The notes under the pieces were generated by a model. It was not told the origin of the DNA. It saw nothing but the letters and a program-made list of their open reading frames with translations, and did no database searches. A stretch of DNA of 8,069 bases, taken from the NCBI GenBank assembly GCA_040080915.1, contig JBEBHD010000246.1, forward strand, positions 1 to 8,069, given 5' to 3'. Position 1 is the first letter of the stretch. Every line of letters starts with the position of its first letter. The position numbers and the translations under genes were made by a program. This document shows positions 1 through 6,244 of the stretch, in pieces. The DNA is from M3007 sp040080915. Its GTDB lineage: Bacteria > Bacteroidota > Bacteroidia > Chitinophagales > Saprospiraceae.

Positions 1-23
1 AAAAAATTGTTTTTCAATATTTT

Positions 24-53
24 AAAAAAAAAATTCCACCAAAAGAGGTGGAA
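24..53 (-). terminator. Intrinsic terminator-like hairpin, minus strand
   Basis: A perfect 7-bp stem, TTCCACC (34-40) with GGTGGAA (47-53), encloses a 6-base loop. On the plus strand it is preceded by ten A residues (24-33), so a minus-strand transcript would run through the stem and then into ten U residues, which is the layout of a rho-independent terminator. The stem has no T tract on the plus-strand side. No convincing minus-strand gene lies immediately to the right, so what it would terminate is unclear. It could end an antisense RNA, or be a stem in a plus-strand leader. Confidence 0.45.
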
Positions 54-82
54 ATACCACGCGAACGAGCCTGCTTAGTTGT

Positions 83-96
83 CCCCTTGTGAGGGG
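83..96 (+). other. Small hairpin in leader of the 35-codon ORF
   Basis: CCCCT (83-87) pairs with AGGGG (92-96) around a TGTG loop. The stem is only 5 bp but mostly G-C. It sits between the terminator-like hairpin at 34-53 and the stem at 114-143, giving three consecutive stems ahead of the ATG at 146. On its own it could be chance; the cluster is what makes it worth recording. Confidence 0.25.
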
Positions 97-113
97 TGAG
101 ATGCCCGGACTTT

Positions 114-143
114 TGACTTCGTAAACAATCAACAACGAAGTCA
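114..143 (+). promoter_or_regulatory. Hairpin abutting the start codon of the small ORF
   Basis: TGACTTCGT (114-122) pairs perfectly with ACGAAGTCA (135-143), giving a 9-bp stem with a 12-base A/C-rich loop. The stem ends two bases before the ATG at 146. The only purine-rich stretch that could help ribosome binding, CGAAG (136-140), lies inside the 3' arm. If transcribed, the stem would hide the initiation region, so a role in translational control is plausible but inferred. Bacteroidota rely little on Shine-Dalgarno pairing, so the main effect could be steric. Confidence 0.35.
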
Positions 144-145
144 CC

Positions 146-253
146 ATGGCAAATCAATTCAACACCCAGCTCGTCAACTCCAACCTGTCCGCTCAAAGCC
201 AAAACAACAACCAACCCGACAACGTGATCATCATTGACATCACCGGAGTATAA
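146..253 (+). CDS. Possible 35-residue small protein, unknown function
   Basis: This short reading frame runs from ATG to TAA. The peptide begins MANQFNTQLVNS, is rich in Asn and Gln (a run NNNQ near the middle), has no Cys, and ends in the hydrophobic segment NVIIIDITGV. Its codons mostly end in C or G (AAC, ACC, CTC, GTC, GAC, ATC), like the real genes in this window and unlike the surrounding AT-rich sequence, which is the main support for it. An open frame on the opposite strand covers the same bases but lacks this codon signature. There is no signal peptide or recognisable motif, and I do not recognise a family. It could be a small protein, a leader peptide or a gene remnant. A stem immediately precedes the start. 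Confidence 0.4.
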   Translation: MANQFNTQLVNSNLSAQSQNNNQPDNVIIIDITGV

Positions 254-389
254 CAATTAGTTCAACGGCTGTTTTGGTCACGGGCCATGCTCGGACATGC
301 TCAAACGTGCATAGTTTTTTCTTTACTGAAAATACCGTTGAGAGGATAGTTGGCAAGCTGTTTGCGCGTATCTCGTGTCAAACAAAACA

Positions 390-424
390 CTTGGGTGGGA
401 TAATCGAAGAAACCCGTAGGTTTG
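390..424 (+). promoter_or_regulatory. Bacteroidota-type promoter for the 473-2017 gene
   Basis: TAGGTTTG (417-424) matches the Bacteroidota -7 consensus TAnnTTTG exactly, and CTTG (390-393) is a possible -33 element with a 23-base spacer, at the long end of the usual range. Transcription would start near 431, giving a leader of about 42 bases before the ATG at 473. This placement argues against using the upstream TTG at 422 as the start codon, since it would lie inside the -7 element. Confidence 0.5.
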
Positions 425-472
425 TTCCGCCTAATCCAAACAGTCCTCACCGCCTCCCAACTGGCGCCTGGT

Positions 473-2017
473 ATGCACGCACTCCGCGAACTTGTCTCGA
501 TTGTTACCAAACAAAAACTGCGAGCAGCCTCGTTGCTGACGGTCAAGGCCTTGCAACCCGGCCCCATGTCCATGAGGCTGTACGATCTGGTGGCAGAAGG
601 CAAAGTGGACACCGACGAGCAAGCTATGGCTGCCCTCTACCCGGGCGAAAAGCGCAACGTGTCGTACCTGCGCATCAAAAAATCCCTGCGCGACTACTTG
701 GTGCAAATGCTGCTGGTCATTGACCCTAACCTGCCGCACTACAACCCCCGCCAAAAAGCCTATTTCGACTGCTACAAAAAATGGGGGGCCGTCAAACTCC
801 TGTTGGGCAAAAATGCCCACCTCACCACCCTGGAACTGGCCGACGAAGTGTACCGGACAGCCATCCGCTACGACTTCAGCGACTTGGCGCTCGACATGGT
901 CCGATCCATGCGCCTCTACCACGGCTCCATCGCAGGCAACGTGCGCAAGTACGAGCAATTAGGCAAGGAAGTCCACCGGCTCGAGGACGTACTCCGGTTC
1001 GAAAACCTCGCCGAGGAACTGTACACCGATCTGGTGATCCGATTTGTCAACGACAAATCCACCAAACGCGAAGTGCCCCAAGTGGCACGCCGGTATTTCA
1101 ACCAGTTGGAGGCCGCGCTCAAGAAGTACGACACCTACCGCCTCCACTTCACCAGCCGGCTCATCGAGATCATCATTTACACCAGCGTCAACGACTACAA
1201 GAGCACGATTGACATTTGCGACAAGGCCATCCGCTTTTTCGATGCCAAAAACTATGTCGCCAACGTGCCGCTCCAAGCCTTTCTGTATCAGGAAATGGTG
1301 AGCTATGTGCAGCTGCGCGACTACGCTCGCGGGCGCAAAGCCGCTGACCGGGGCTTCAAGTTGCTCGAACAAGGTTCCTTCAACTGGTTCAAATACCAGG
1401 AATTGCTCCTGCTACTCTCCTTTCACGCCCGCGAGTACCAAGAAGCGTACGCCATTTACAAAACCACCGTGAAGCACCGCCGCTTCAACGGCCTGCCCGA
1501 AGGCATCAAACAAATATGGAAAATTTTCGAGGCATACCTTTTCTACCTCATCCAGGTCGAGCGTATCCGCCCCGACAACCCGGAGACCGTCATCAGCCGC
1601 ATTCGGATCATGCGCTTCCTCAACGACGTGCCCATTTTCTCCAAAGACCGGCGCGGCATGAATATCCCGATCCTGAATTTTCAGATCCTGTATCTTATCC
1701 TCACCAAGGAACACGACGAGGTCATTGACCGTATGGCCGCCATCCAGAAGTACTCCTCGCGCTACCTGAAAAAGGACGACAACTACCGCAGCAACTGCTT
1801 CATCAAAATGCTGCTCGAAATGCCCGACGTGGGCTTTCACCGAGCCGCCGTGATTCGCCATGCCGACAAGCACGTCAAGATGCTGAAAAAAGTCCCGTTG
1901 GACTTCGCCAGCCAGTCGCACGACATCGAACTTATCCCATACGAAGACCTCTGGCAAATGGCCCTCGATTCGTTGGACAATACCATCTACAAGCCGAAGG
2001 CACGCAAGGGCGGGTAG
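473..2017 (+). CDS. Conserved-looking helical repeat protein, unknown function
   Basis: The frame encodes 514 residues from ATG 473 to TAG. It could be extended by 17 codons to a TTG at 422, but that codon overlaps the predicted -7 element, so ATG is preferred. The protein has no signal peptide, no clear membrane segment and no enzyme motif I recognise. Composition is Leu-, Lys-, Arg- and Tyr-rich with regular helix-like spacing. Segments such as ELADEVYRTAIRYDFSDLAL and YQEAYAIYKTTVKHRR resemble TPR-like helical hairpins, although no clean TPR consensus is visible. The start, LRELVSIVTKQK, and the basic C-terminus KPKARKGG are notable. A cytoplasmic scaffold or protein-binding role is a guess. 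Codon use matches the neighbours and no frameshift is seen. The gene appears monocistronic, with its own promoter and a 375-base gap downstream. It is surely a real gene; its function is unknown. Confidence 0.88.
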   Translation: MHALRELVSIVTKQKLRAASLLTVKALQPGPMSMRLYDLVAEGKVDTDEQAMAALYPGEKRNVSYLRIKKSLRDYLVQMLLVIDPNLPHYNPRQKAYFDCYKKWGAVKLLLGKNAHLTTLELADEVYRTAIRYDFSDLALDMVRSMRLYHGSIAGNVRKYEQLGKEVHRLEDVLRFENLAEELYTDLVIRFVNDKSTKREVPQVARRYFNQLEAALKKYDTYRLHFTSRLIEIIIYTSVNDYKSTIDICDKAIRFFDAKNYVANVPLQAFLYQEMVSYVQLRDYARGRKAADRGFKLLEQGSFNWFKYQELLLLLSFHAREYQEAYAIYKTTVKHRRFNGLPEGIKQIWKIFEAYLFYLIQVERIRPDNPETVISRIRIMRFLNDVPIFSKDRRGMNIPILNFQILYLILTKEHDEVIDRMAAIQKYSSRYLKKDDNYRSNCFIKMLLEMPDVGFHRAAVIRHADKHVKMLKKVPLDFASQSHDIELIPYEDLWQMALDSLDNTIYKPKARKGG

Positions 2018-2051
2018 TATATCCGGTCGGAGTGCTTGTTTGCTTGAGGCA

Positions 2052-2118
2052 CGAACGGATTTCTGCAAAAGGGCAAACCGATGGGGACGGGAATTTTCCG
2101 AACTTTGCCGTCCGTTCG
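2052..2118. other. Nested imperfect inverted repeat downstream of the unknown gene
   Basis: CGAACGGA (2052-2059) pairs with TCCGTTCG (2111-2118), and inside it GGCAAA (2072-2077) pairs with TTTGCC (2104-2109). Together they could fold into a bulged stem ending just before the MITE. There is no U tract, so this is not a classical intrinsic terminator. It could stabilise the 3' end of the upstream mRNA or be a decayed repeat. Chance cannot be excluded. Confidence 0.3.
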
Positions 2119-2125
2119 CGGTTTA

Positions 2126-2285
2126 GAGCGTGTTTAAATTTCAGTCGCCGGGCTGCAAGCGGCAAATTTTGCTTCATACTGCGTTAAAATTTTCGCCGTA
2201 GGCACCCGGCTACGGCTGCAAATTTTGCCTTGCCTGAAACAAAATTTGCTCGCTTTCGCCTCGCCACTGAAATTTAAACACGCTC
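2126..2285. mobile_element. MITE, 160 bp, with TTA target duplication
   Basis: The element starts GAGCGTGTTTAAATTTCAGT (2126-2145) and ends with its exact reverse complement (2266-2285), so it has 20-bp perfect terminal inverted repeats. Similarity continues imperfectly to about 51 bp from each end, including GCAAATTTTG and TTCA in both arms. It is flanked by TTA on the left (2123-2125) and TTA on the right (2286-2288), as expected for a 3-bp target-site duplication. The middle carries a stem, GCCGTAG (2195-2201) with CTACGGC (2210-2216). At 160 bp it encodes no transposase and must be moved in trans. GAG-type ends plus a TNA target duplication recall the IS1031 group of the IS5 family; this assignment is inference. 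The frame of the downstream ABC gene stays open backwards into the right end. Confidence 0.8.
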
Positions 2286-2313
2286 TTAGCCATTTCCTTG
2301 TCAACGACCCGCG

Positions 2314-2348
2314 CCACGTTTGTCATTCCGAACGAATGACAAACGTGG
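2314..2348. repeat. Perfect 15-bp palindrome, REP-like
   Basis: CCACGTTTGTCATTC (2314-2328) pairs perfectly with GAATGACAAACGTGG (2334-2348) around the 5-base loop CGAAC. It lies between the MITE and the ABC transporter, ending 44 bases before the ATG at 2393. The motif GTCATTCCGAACG resembles short palindromes I associate with intergenic regions of Bacteroidota genomes, so a repetitive extragenic palindrome is the favoured reading; copy number cannot be seen here. No U tract follows on either strand, so it is not a standard terminator. It contains CACGTTTG (2315-2322), one mismatch from the -7 promoter consensus. An operator is the alternative. Confidence 0.65.
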
Positions 2349-2354
2349 TGTGTA

Positions 2355-2375
2355 CAACCCTCCAACCAGAAACCC
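2355..2375 (+). repeat. Copy of a dispersed intergenic repeat
   Basis: These 21 bases, containing the core CAACCAGAAACC (2363-2374), are the exact reverse complement of 7507-7527 between nuoB and nuoC. The 12-base core also occurs at 6856-6867 between nuoA and nuoB. All copies are intergenic. A 21-base exact match within 8 kb is far beyond chance, so this is a genuine repeat family of unknown origin. Confidence 0.6.
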
Positions 2376-2392
2376 CGCAACTGCCACAAGTC

Positions 2393-4168
2393 ATGTCCGA
2401 ACCCGTCAGCTCCGTCAGTTTTTCGCTTTTCCGCCGCGTCCTTGCAATGGTTCGACCGTACCGTGGCACCTTTTATTTTACGGCGTTTCTCGCTGTGGTG
2501 CTGGCACCGTTGGCCATTGCGCGGCCCAAGCTGCTGCAAACGATGGTGGACGACCACATTTTCCACGGCGACGTGCAGGGCATGACCGTGCTCGCCATCG
2601 CCATCGTTAGCGTGCTGTTGGTGGAGGTTGTGCTGCGGTATTTTTTCCTGTACTACGCCGACTGGCTGGGGCAGGTCATTGTGCGCGACCTGCGGGTGCG
2701 GGTGTTCAACCACGTGGCCAAACTGAACCTGTCCTATTTTGACAAAACGCCCATCGGGCAGAGCACGACCCGTACCATCAACGACATCGAGGCCATAAAC
2801 ACGGTTTTTTCCGAAGGCAGTATCACCATTTTGGCCGACCTGCTCACGCTGGTGGCTGTGATGGGCATGATGTTTTACACGTCGTGGAAACTGACGTTGG
2901 TGGTGCTCTCGGTATTTCCGCTGCTCATTTGGGGCAGCTACCGGTTCAAGGAGAGCGTGCGCAGGAGCTACGAAAAAGTGCGCAACCACATCGCCACCAT
3001 GAACGCCTTCCTGCAGGAGCGCATCACGGGAATGCGCATCGTTCAGATTTTCAACGCAGAAAAACAGGAAGCCGACAAATTTCGCCAAATCAACCGCGAC
3101 TACACGGCGGCCAACCTGCGCTCCATTTTGGCCTACGCCATTTTTTTTCCGGTAGTGGACATCATCTCGGCCCTCTCGCTCGGCCTCATGGTGTGGTACG
3201 GCGCGCGCGGCGTTTTGTCCGACGAGGTGACCATCGGCACCATGGTGGCTTTCCCGCTGTATATTTCCATGTTGTACCGCCCCATTCGGATGCTCGCCGA
3301 CCGGTTCAATACCCTGCAAATGGGCCTCATCGCGGCGGAGCGCGTGTTCAAGTTGCTCGAGACCAAGGATACCCTGCAAAACGACGGCACCCTGGCTCCG
3401 GCTCGGCTGCGCGGCGACCTGACATTTGAAAACGTGTGGTTTTCGTACAGCGGGAGAGCCGAGGAGTCGGTGCTGAAAAACGTGTCGTTTCGCATTCCGC
3501 ACGGCAACACGCTGGCCATTGTGGGCAGCACGGGCAGCGGAAAAACCACCATCATCAGCCTGCTCAACCGGTTTTATGAAATCCAGTCGGGCAGTATCAA
3601 AATTGACAGTCACGATCTGCACGACTACGAAGTGCATGCCTTGCGCCGCCGCATCGCCGTGGTGTTGCAGGACGTGTTTTTGTTTTCCGGGACGGTGCTG
3701 GACAACATCACCCTGCGCGACCCCAATATTTCGGAAGAGCAGGTGGTGGAAGCGGCCAAGATGATCGGAGCGCACACCTTCATTATCAAACTGCCCGGTG
3801 GCTACCAGTACCAGGTGCAGGAGCGGGGGGCCACACTCTCGATGGGCCAGCGCCAATTGATCTCGTTTGTGCGAGCGCTGGTGTTCGATCCCGATATCCT
3901 GATCCTCGACGAGGCCACGTCGTCCATTGACCCTGAATCGGAAAGCATCATCCAGTTTGCCATCGAGCGGCTCATCGCCCGCCGCACGAGTATCATCATT
4001 GCGCACCGGTTGTCCACCGTCCGGCATGCCGCCAATGTGCTGGTGCTGGAAAAAGGCGAGGTGCGGGAGTTCGGGCCGCCCGACGTGCTGCTGGATATTG
4101 AGGGCGGGCGCTACCGGGAACTGTACGAAAAACAGTTTGTGCCTGCAAGTGCTGCGATTAGCCAATGA
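2393..4168 (+). CDS. ABC exporter, fused permease and ATPase
   Basis: This encodes a 591-residue half-transporter of the type IV exporter fold (MsbA/MdlB-like), which would dimerise in the inner membrane and use ATP to export a substrate that cannot be named from sequence. Residues about 1-320 are the membrane domain, with hydrophobic segments near 26-45, 65-87, 145-180 and 245-270. The ATPase domain has Walker A GSTGSGKTT (378-386), Q-loop Gln426, signature LSMGQ (482-486), Walker B ILILDE (502-507) with catalytic Glu507, D-loop SIDPES and switch His538. All key residues are present, and only the third signature position departs from LSGGQ. The length is typical. ATG 2393 is chosen because it opens a standard N-terminus; the frame is open upstream to TTG 2225, but those 56 codons run through the palindrome and into the MITE. 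It appears to stand alone, so a homodimer is likely unless a partner lies elsewhere. Confidence 0.95.
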   Translation: MSEPVSSVSFSLFRRVLAMVRPYRGTFYFTAFLAVVLAPLAIARPKLLQTMVDDHIFHGDVQGMTVLAIAIVSVLLVEVVLRYFFLYYADWLGQVIVRDLRVRVFNHVAKLNLSYFDKTPIGQSTTRTINDIEAINTVFSEGSITILADLLTLVAVMGMMFYTSWKLTLVVLSVFPLLIWGSYRFKESVRRSYEKVRNHIATMNAFLQERITGMRIVQIFNAEKQEADKFRQINRDYTAANLRSILAYAIFFPVVDIISALSLGLMVWYGARGVLSDEVTIGTMVAFPLYISMLYRPIRMLADRFNTLQMGLIAAERVFKLLETKDTLQNDGTLAPARLRGDLTFENVWFSYSGRAEESVLKNVSFRIPHGNTLAIVGSTGSGKTTIISLLNRFYEIQSGSIKIDSHDLHDYEVHALRRRIAVVLQDVFLFSGTVLDNITLRDPNISEEQVVEAAKMIGAHTFIIKLPGGYQYQVQERGATLSMGQRQLISFVRALVFDPDILILDEATSSIDPESESIIQFAIERLIARRTSIIIAHRLSTVRHAANVLVLEKGEVREFGPPDVLLDIEGGRYRELYEKQFVPASAAISQ

Positions 4169-4241
4169 TGCCTGTATCGCCCAAATCCACCGAAGCAACG
4201 CGGAGGGTTTATTTTTCTAAAAATCAACTACTTGAAAAAAC

Positions 4242-4267
4242 CACCGCATCTCTGCGACTCTGCGGTG
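4242..4267. repeat. CTCTGCG-type short repeat with 7-bp stem
   Basis: CACCGCA (4242-4248) pairs with TGCGGTG (4261-4267), and the loop and right arm contain CTCTGCG followed by CTCTGCGG. Phrases of this kind, with CTCTGCG repeated at short period next to an ACCGC end, recur in intergenic DNA of many bacterial groups; this is from memory and was not searched. It occupies the gap between the ABC transporter and the AMP nucleosidase gene. No U tract follows, so terminator function is doubtful. Confidence 0.4.
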
Positions 4268-4269
4268 AA

Positions 4270-4307
4270 TTTGGAAATGCCCGGTAGTATGATTTTTCCG
4301 TTCTTTG
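4270..4307 (+). promoter_or_regulatory. Weak candidate promoter for AMP nucleosidase
   Basis: GTTCTTTG (4300-4307) keeps the TTTG half of the TAnnTTTG element but not the TA, and TTTG (4270-4273) lies 26 bases upstream, which is wider than ideal. If used, the leader would be only about 7 bases before the ATG at 4320. The alternative is read-through from the ABC transporter gene 151 bases upstream. This is a weak call. Confidence 0.2.
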
Positions 4308-4319
4308 CCCAAAAAAATC

Positions 4320-5171
4320 ATGGACGAATCCACACACCCGATCTCCTTCGAAGACCTCAACGCTGCCGCCAAAGACTTGGAAAATCGTCAAAAAGCGGCC
4401 AAGGAAAAAATCGTGAAGGACTGGCTGCCGCGCTACACGGGCATGCCGTTGGAGAAATTCGGTGAGTACATTTTGTTGGTCAATTTTGGCAACTACGTTC
4501 GCATGTTCGCCGATCAGCATGATGTGCCTGTGTACGGAGCCGACCGGCCCATGCAGGCTGCTACTGCGGACCACATCACCATCATCAATTTTGGCATCGG
4601 CAGCCCCAACGCCGGTCTGATCATTGACTTGCTGGAGGCTATTCGGCCTGCGGCGGTGCTTTTTTTGGGGAAATGCGGCGGCCTGCGCACGAAAAAAAAT
4701 CATGTCGGCGACCTTATCCTGCCTATTGCCGCTATCCGGGGTGAGGGCACCAGCAATGACTACCTGCCCGCCGAAGTGCCCGCTTTGCCTGCGTTTGCTT
4801 TGCAAAAAGCCATTTCCACCACCATCCGCGAGCACGAGCGCGACTACTGGACTGGTGTCGTGTACACCACCAACAAACGCCTGTGGGAGCACCGCGAGGA
4901 TTTCAAACAGCGGCTCAGCGACCTGCGTTGCCACGCTATTGACATGGAAACGGCCACCGTTTTCGTGGCGGCATTCAAAAACCGGATGCCCGCCGGTGCC
5001 CTGCTGCTCGTGAGCGATATGCCCATGACCAGCGACGGCATCAAGACCGAGGCCAGCGACAAGCACGTGACAGCCAACTTCGCCGAAGTACACCTCAATA
5101 TTGGCGTGGACTCGCTCAAGCAGCTCATCAACAAAGGCGCTACGGTAAAGCACCTGCGATTTGAGGACTGA
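4320..5171 (+). CDS. amn: AMP nucleosidase, short Bacteroidota form
   Basis: AMP nucleosidase hydrolyses AMP to adenine and ribose 5-phosphate in the cytoplasm, lowering the AMP pool and feeding purine salvage. The 283-residue protein has the nucleoside phosphorylase (PNP/UDP) fold motifs in order: GIGSPNA (93-99), GKCGGL (117-122), RGEGTS (140-145), TGVVYTTN (178-185), the substrate-binding AIDMETATVF (206-215) and SDMPM (232-236), ending in HLRFED. It lacks the extra N-terminal domain of the longer E. coli-type enzyme, matching the short form I know from Bacteroidota. ATG 4320 is preferred to the in-frame TTG at 4305 because the TTG falls in a weak promoter-like motif and adds only five residues. 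It converges with folD, leaving two bases between stop codons. The symbol amn is by function; other nucleoside hydrolases of this fold are less likely. Confidence 0.9.
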   Translation: MDESTHPISFEDLNAAAKDLENRQKAAKEKIVKDWLPRYTGMPLEKFGEYILLVNFGNYVRMFADQHDVPVYGADRPMQAATADHITIINFGIGSPNAGLIIDLLEAIRPAAVLFLGKCGGLRTKKNHVGDLILPIAAIRGEGTSNDYLPAEVPALPAFALQKAISTTIREHERDYWTGVVYTTNKRLWEHREDFKQRLSDLRCHAIDMETATVFVAAFKNRMPAGALLLVSDMPMTSDGIKTEASDKHVTANFAEVHLNIGVDSLKQLINKGATVKHLRFED

Positions 5172-5173
5172 TT

Positions 5174-6055
5174 TCAAAAATAAATTTCCTTCCGGCAGGC
5201 TTTCAGCGTGTTCATCAGCAAAGCCGTGACGGTCATCAACCCGACCCCGCCGGGCACGGGCGTGATGTGGCTGCACTTGGGCGCTACGGCATCAAAATCC
5301 ACGTCGCCGACGAGGCGGGAGCCGGATTTTTTGGAAGCATCCGGGATGCGGTTGATGCCAACGTCAATCACCACGGCACCTTCTTTGACCCAGTCGCCCT
5401 GCACAAATTGCGGGATACCGATGGCCGCTACCACGATGTCGGCGCGGCGGACTTCGCCGGGCAGATCATGGGTTCGGGAGTGGGTCAGTGTCACGGTACA
5501 GTCGCCCGGATAGCCTTTTCGAGACAGCAGCAGGGCCATGGGCGTGCCCACGATGTTGCTTCGGCCCAGTACCACACAGTGTTTGCCTGCTGTTTCGATG
5601 TTGTAGCGGCGGAGCATTTCCACGATACCGAACGGTGTTGCGGGCAAAAATGCGGGCATGCCCTGGGCCATTCGTCCGAAATTGACGGGGTGGAAGCCGT
5701 CCACATCCTTGCGGTGGTCAATGGCGAGTGTGATTCTTTCTTCGTTGATGTGCTTGGGCAAGGGCAGCTGTACAATGAAGCCGTCCACGTCGGGGTCGTT
5801 GTTCAGGTCGTGTACGATCTGGAGCAGTTCGGCCTCGGGAGTGTCGGCGGGGCGCTGAATGAGGGAGCTCTTGAAGCCCACCTGTTCGCAGGATTTGATC
5901 TTGCTGCTCACATACACCTGGCTGGCGGGGTTTTCGCCTACGAGCACGGCGGCGAGGTGGGGGATTTTGCCGCCGCGCTGGCGGATGAGGTCCACCTCAG
6001 AAGCGAGTTCCAGTTTGATGTTTTCGGAGAGCAATTTGCCGTCGAGTAGTAGCAT
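5174..6055 (-). CDS. folD: FolD, methylene-THF dehydrogenase/cyclohydrolase
   Basis: FolD is a bifunctional cytoplasmic enzyme that oxidises 5,10-methylene-tetrahydrofolate with NADP and hydrolyses the product to 10-formyl-tetrahydrofolate, supplying one-carbon units for purine and formyl-methionine synthesis. The 293-residue protein has the usual length. The catalytic YVSSK motif (Tyr48 to Lys52) is intact, followed by VQLPLP (95-100), DVDGFHP (117-123), PATPFGIV (138-145), the Rossmann nucleotide loop GRSNIVGTP (164-172), VIDVGINR (229-236) and the signature ITPVPGGVGLMT (264-275). The ATG at the 6055 end starts the standard MLLLDGK N-terminus. It is transcribed towards AMP nucleosidase and away from nuoA, probably as a single gene. 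No truncation or missing catalytic residue is seen. Confidence 0.97.
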   Translation of the reverse strand: MLLLDGKLLSENIKLELASEVDLIRQRGGKIPHLAAVLVGENPASQVYVSSKIKSCEQVGFKSSLIQRPADTPEAELLQIVHDLNNDPDVDGFIVQLPLPKHINEERITLAIDHRKDVDGFHPVNFGRMAQGMPAFLPATPFGIVEMLRRYNIETAGKHCVVLGRSNIVGTPMALLLSRKGYPGDCTVTLTHSRTHDLPGEVRRADIVVAAIGIPQFVQGDWVKEGAVVIDVGINRIPDASKKSGSRLVGDVDFDAVAPKCSHITPVPGGVGLMTVTALLMNTLKACRKEIYF

Positions 6056-6125
6056 GGGTGTCGTATGTTGATGCGATTAGGCGCAGCGAAAAAAGGGGTT
6101 GACGATTTTGGCGGAAGCAGGGGGG

Positions 6126-6157
6126 CAAATATTTTGTTTTTTTTTGGAAATACGAAA
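6126..6157 (-). promoter_or_regulatory. Weak candidate promoter for folD
   Basis: Read on the minus strand, AATATTTG (6133 down to 6126) matches TAnnTTTG except at the first base. TTTC (6157 down to 6154) is a poor -33 element with a 20-base spacer. Transcription would begin near 6119, giving a leader of about 60 bases. A nine-T tract (6137-6145, plus strand) lies inside the spacer and could bend the DNA. No better minus-strand match was seen between 6056 and 6244. Confidence 0.25.
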
Positions 6158-6244
6158 CCTGTGTCGCCAAACGAGCACAGTTTGTGTTCCTTCTCCCCAG
6201 AGGATCGGCCGTTTACCCGCCTGCGCGATAATGGTCAAATAAAA

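Noticed and set aside
14..256. 80-codon minus-strand frame over the start of the window
   Set aside because: It runs through the minus-strand terminator hairpin and its A/T tract, and the codon bias in this stretch fits the plus-strand 35-codon frame instead.
290..322. Terminator after the small ORF
   Set aside because: Only a 4-bp ATGC/GCAT stem precedes the T6 tract at 315-320, too weak to call.
2225..2392. N-terminal extension of the ABC exporter from a TTG codon
   Set aside because: The extra 56 codons consist of MITE end, palindrome and repeat sequence. The protein starting at ATG 2393 already has the normal exporter length and N-terminus.
2210..4198. 662-codon open frame on the minus strand
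   Set aside because: It is fully antisense to the ABC exporter, has His/Gln/Val-rich low-information sequence and no family motif. It results from the GC-rich third positions of the real gene.
4224..5276. 350-codon minus-strand frame over AMP nucleosidase
   Set aside because: AMP nucleosidase on the plus strand carries clear family motifs through the same bases; the minus frame carries none.
5267..6049. 260-codon plus-strand frame opposite folD
   Set aside because: It is the mirror of folD, whose catalytic and nucleotide-binding motifs are all intact on the minus strand.
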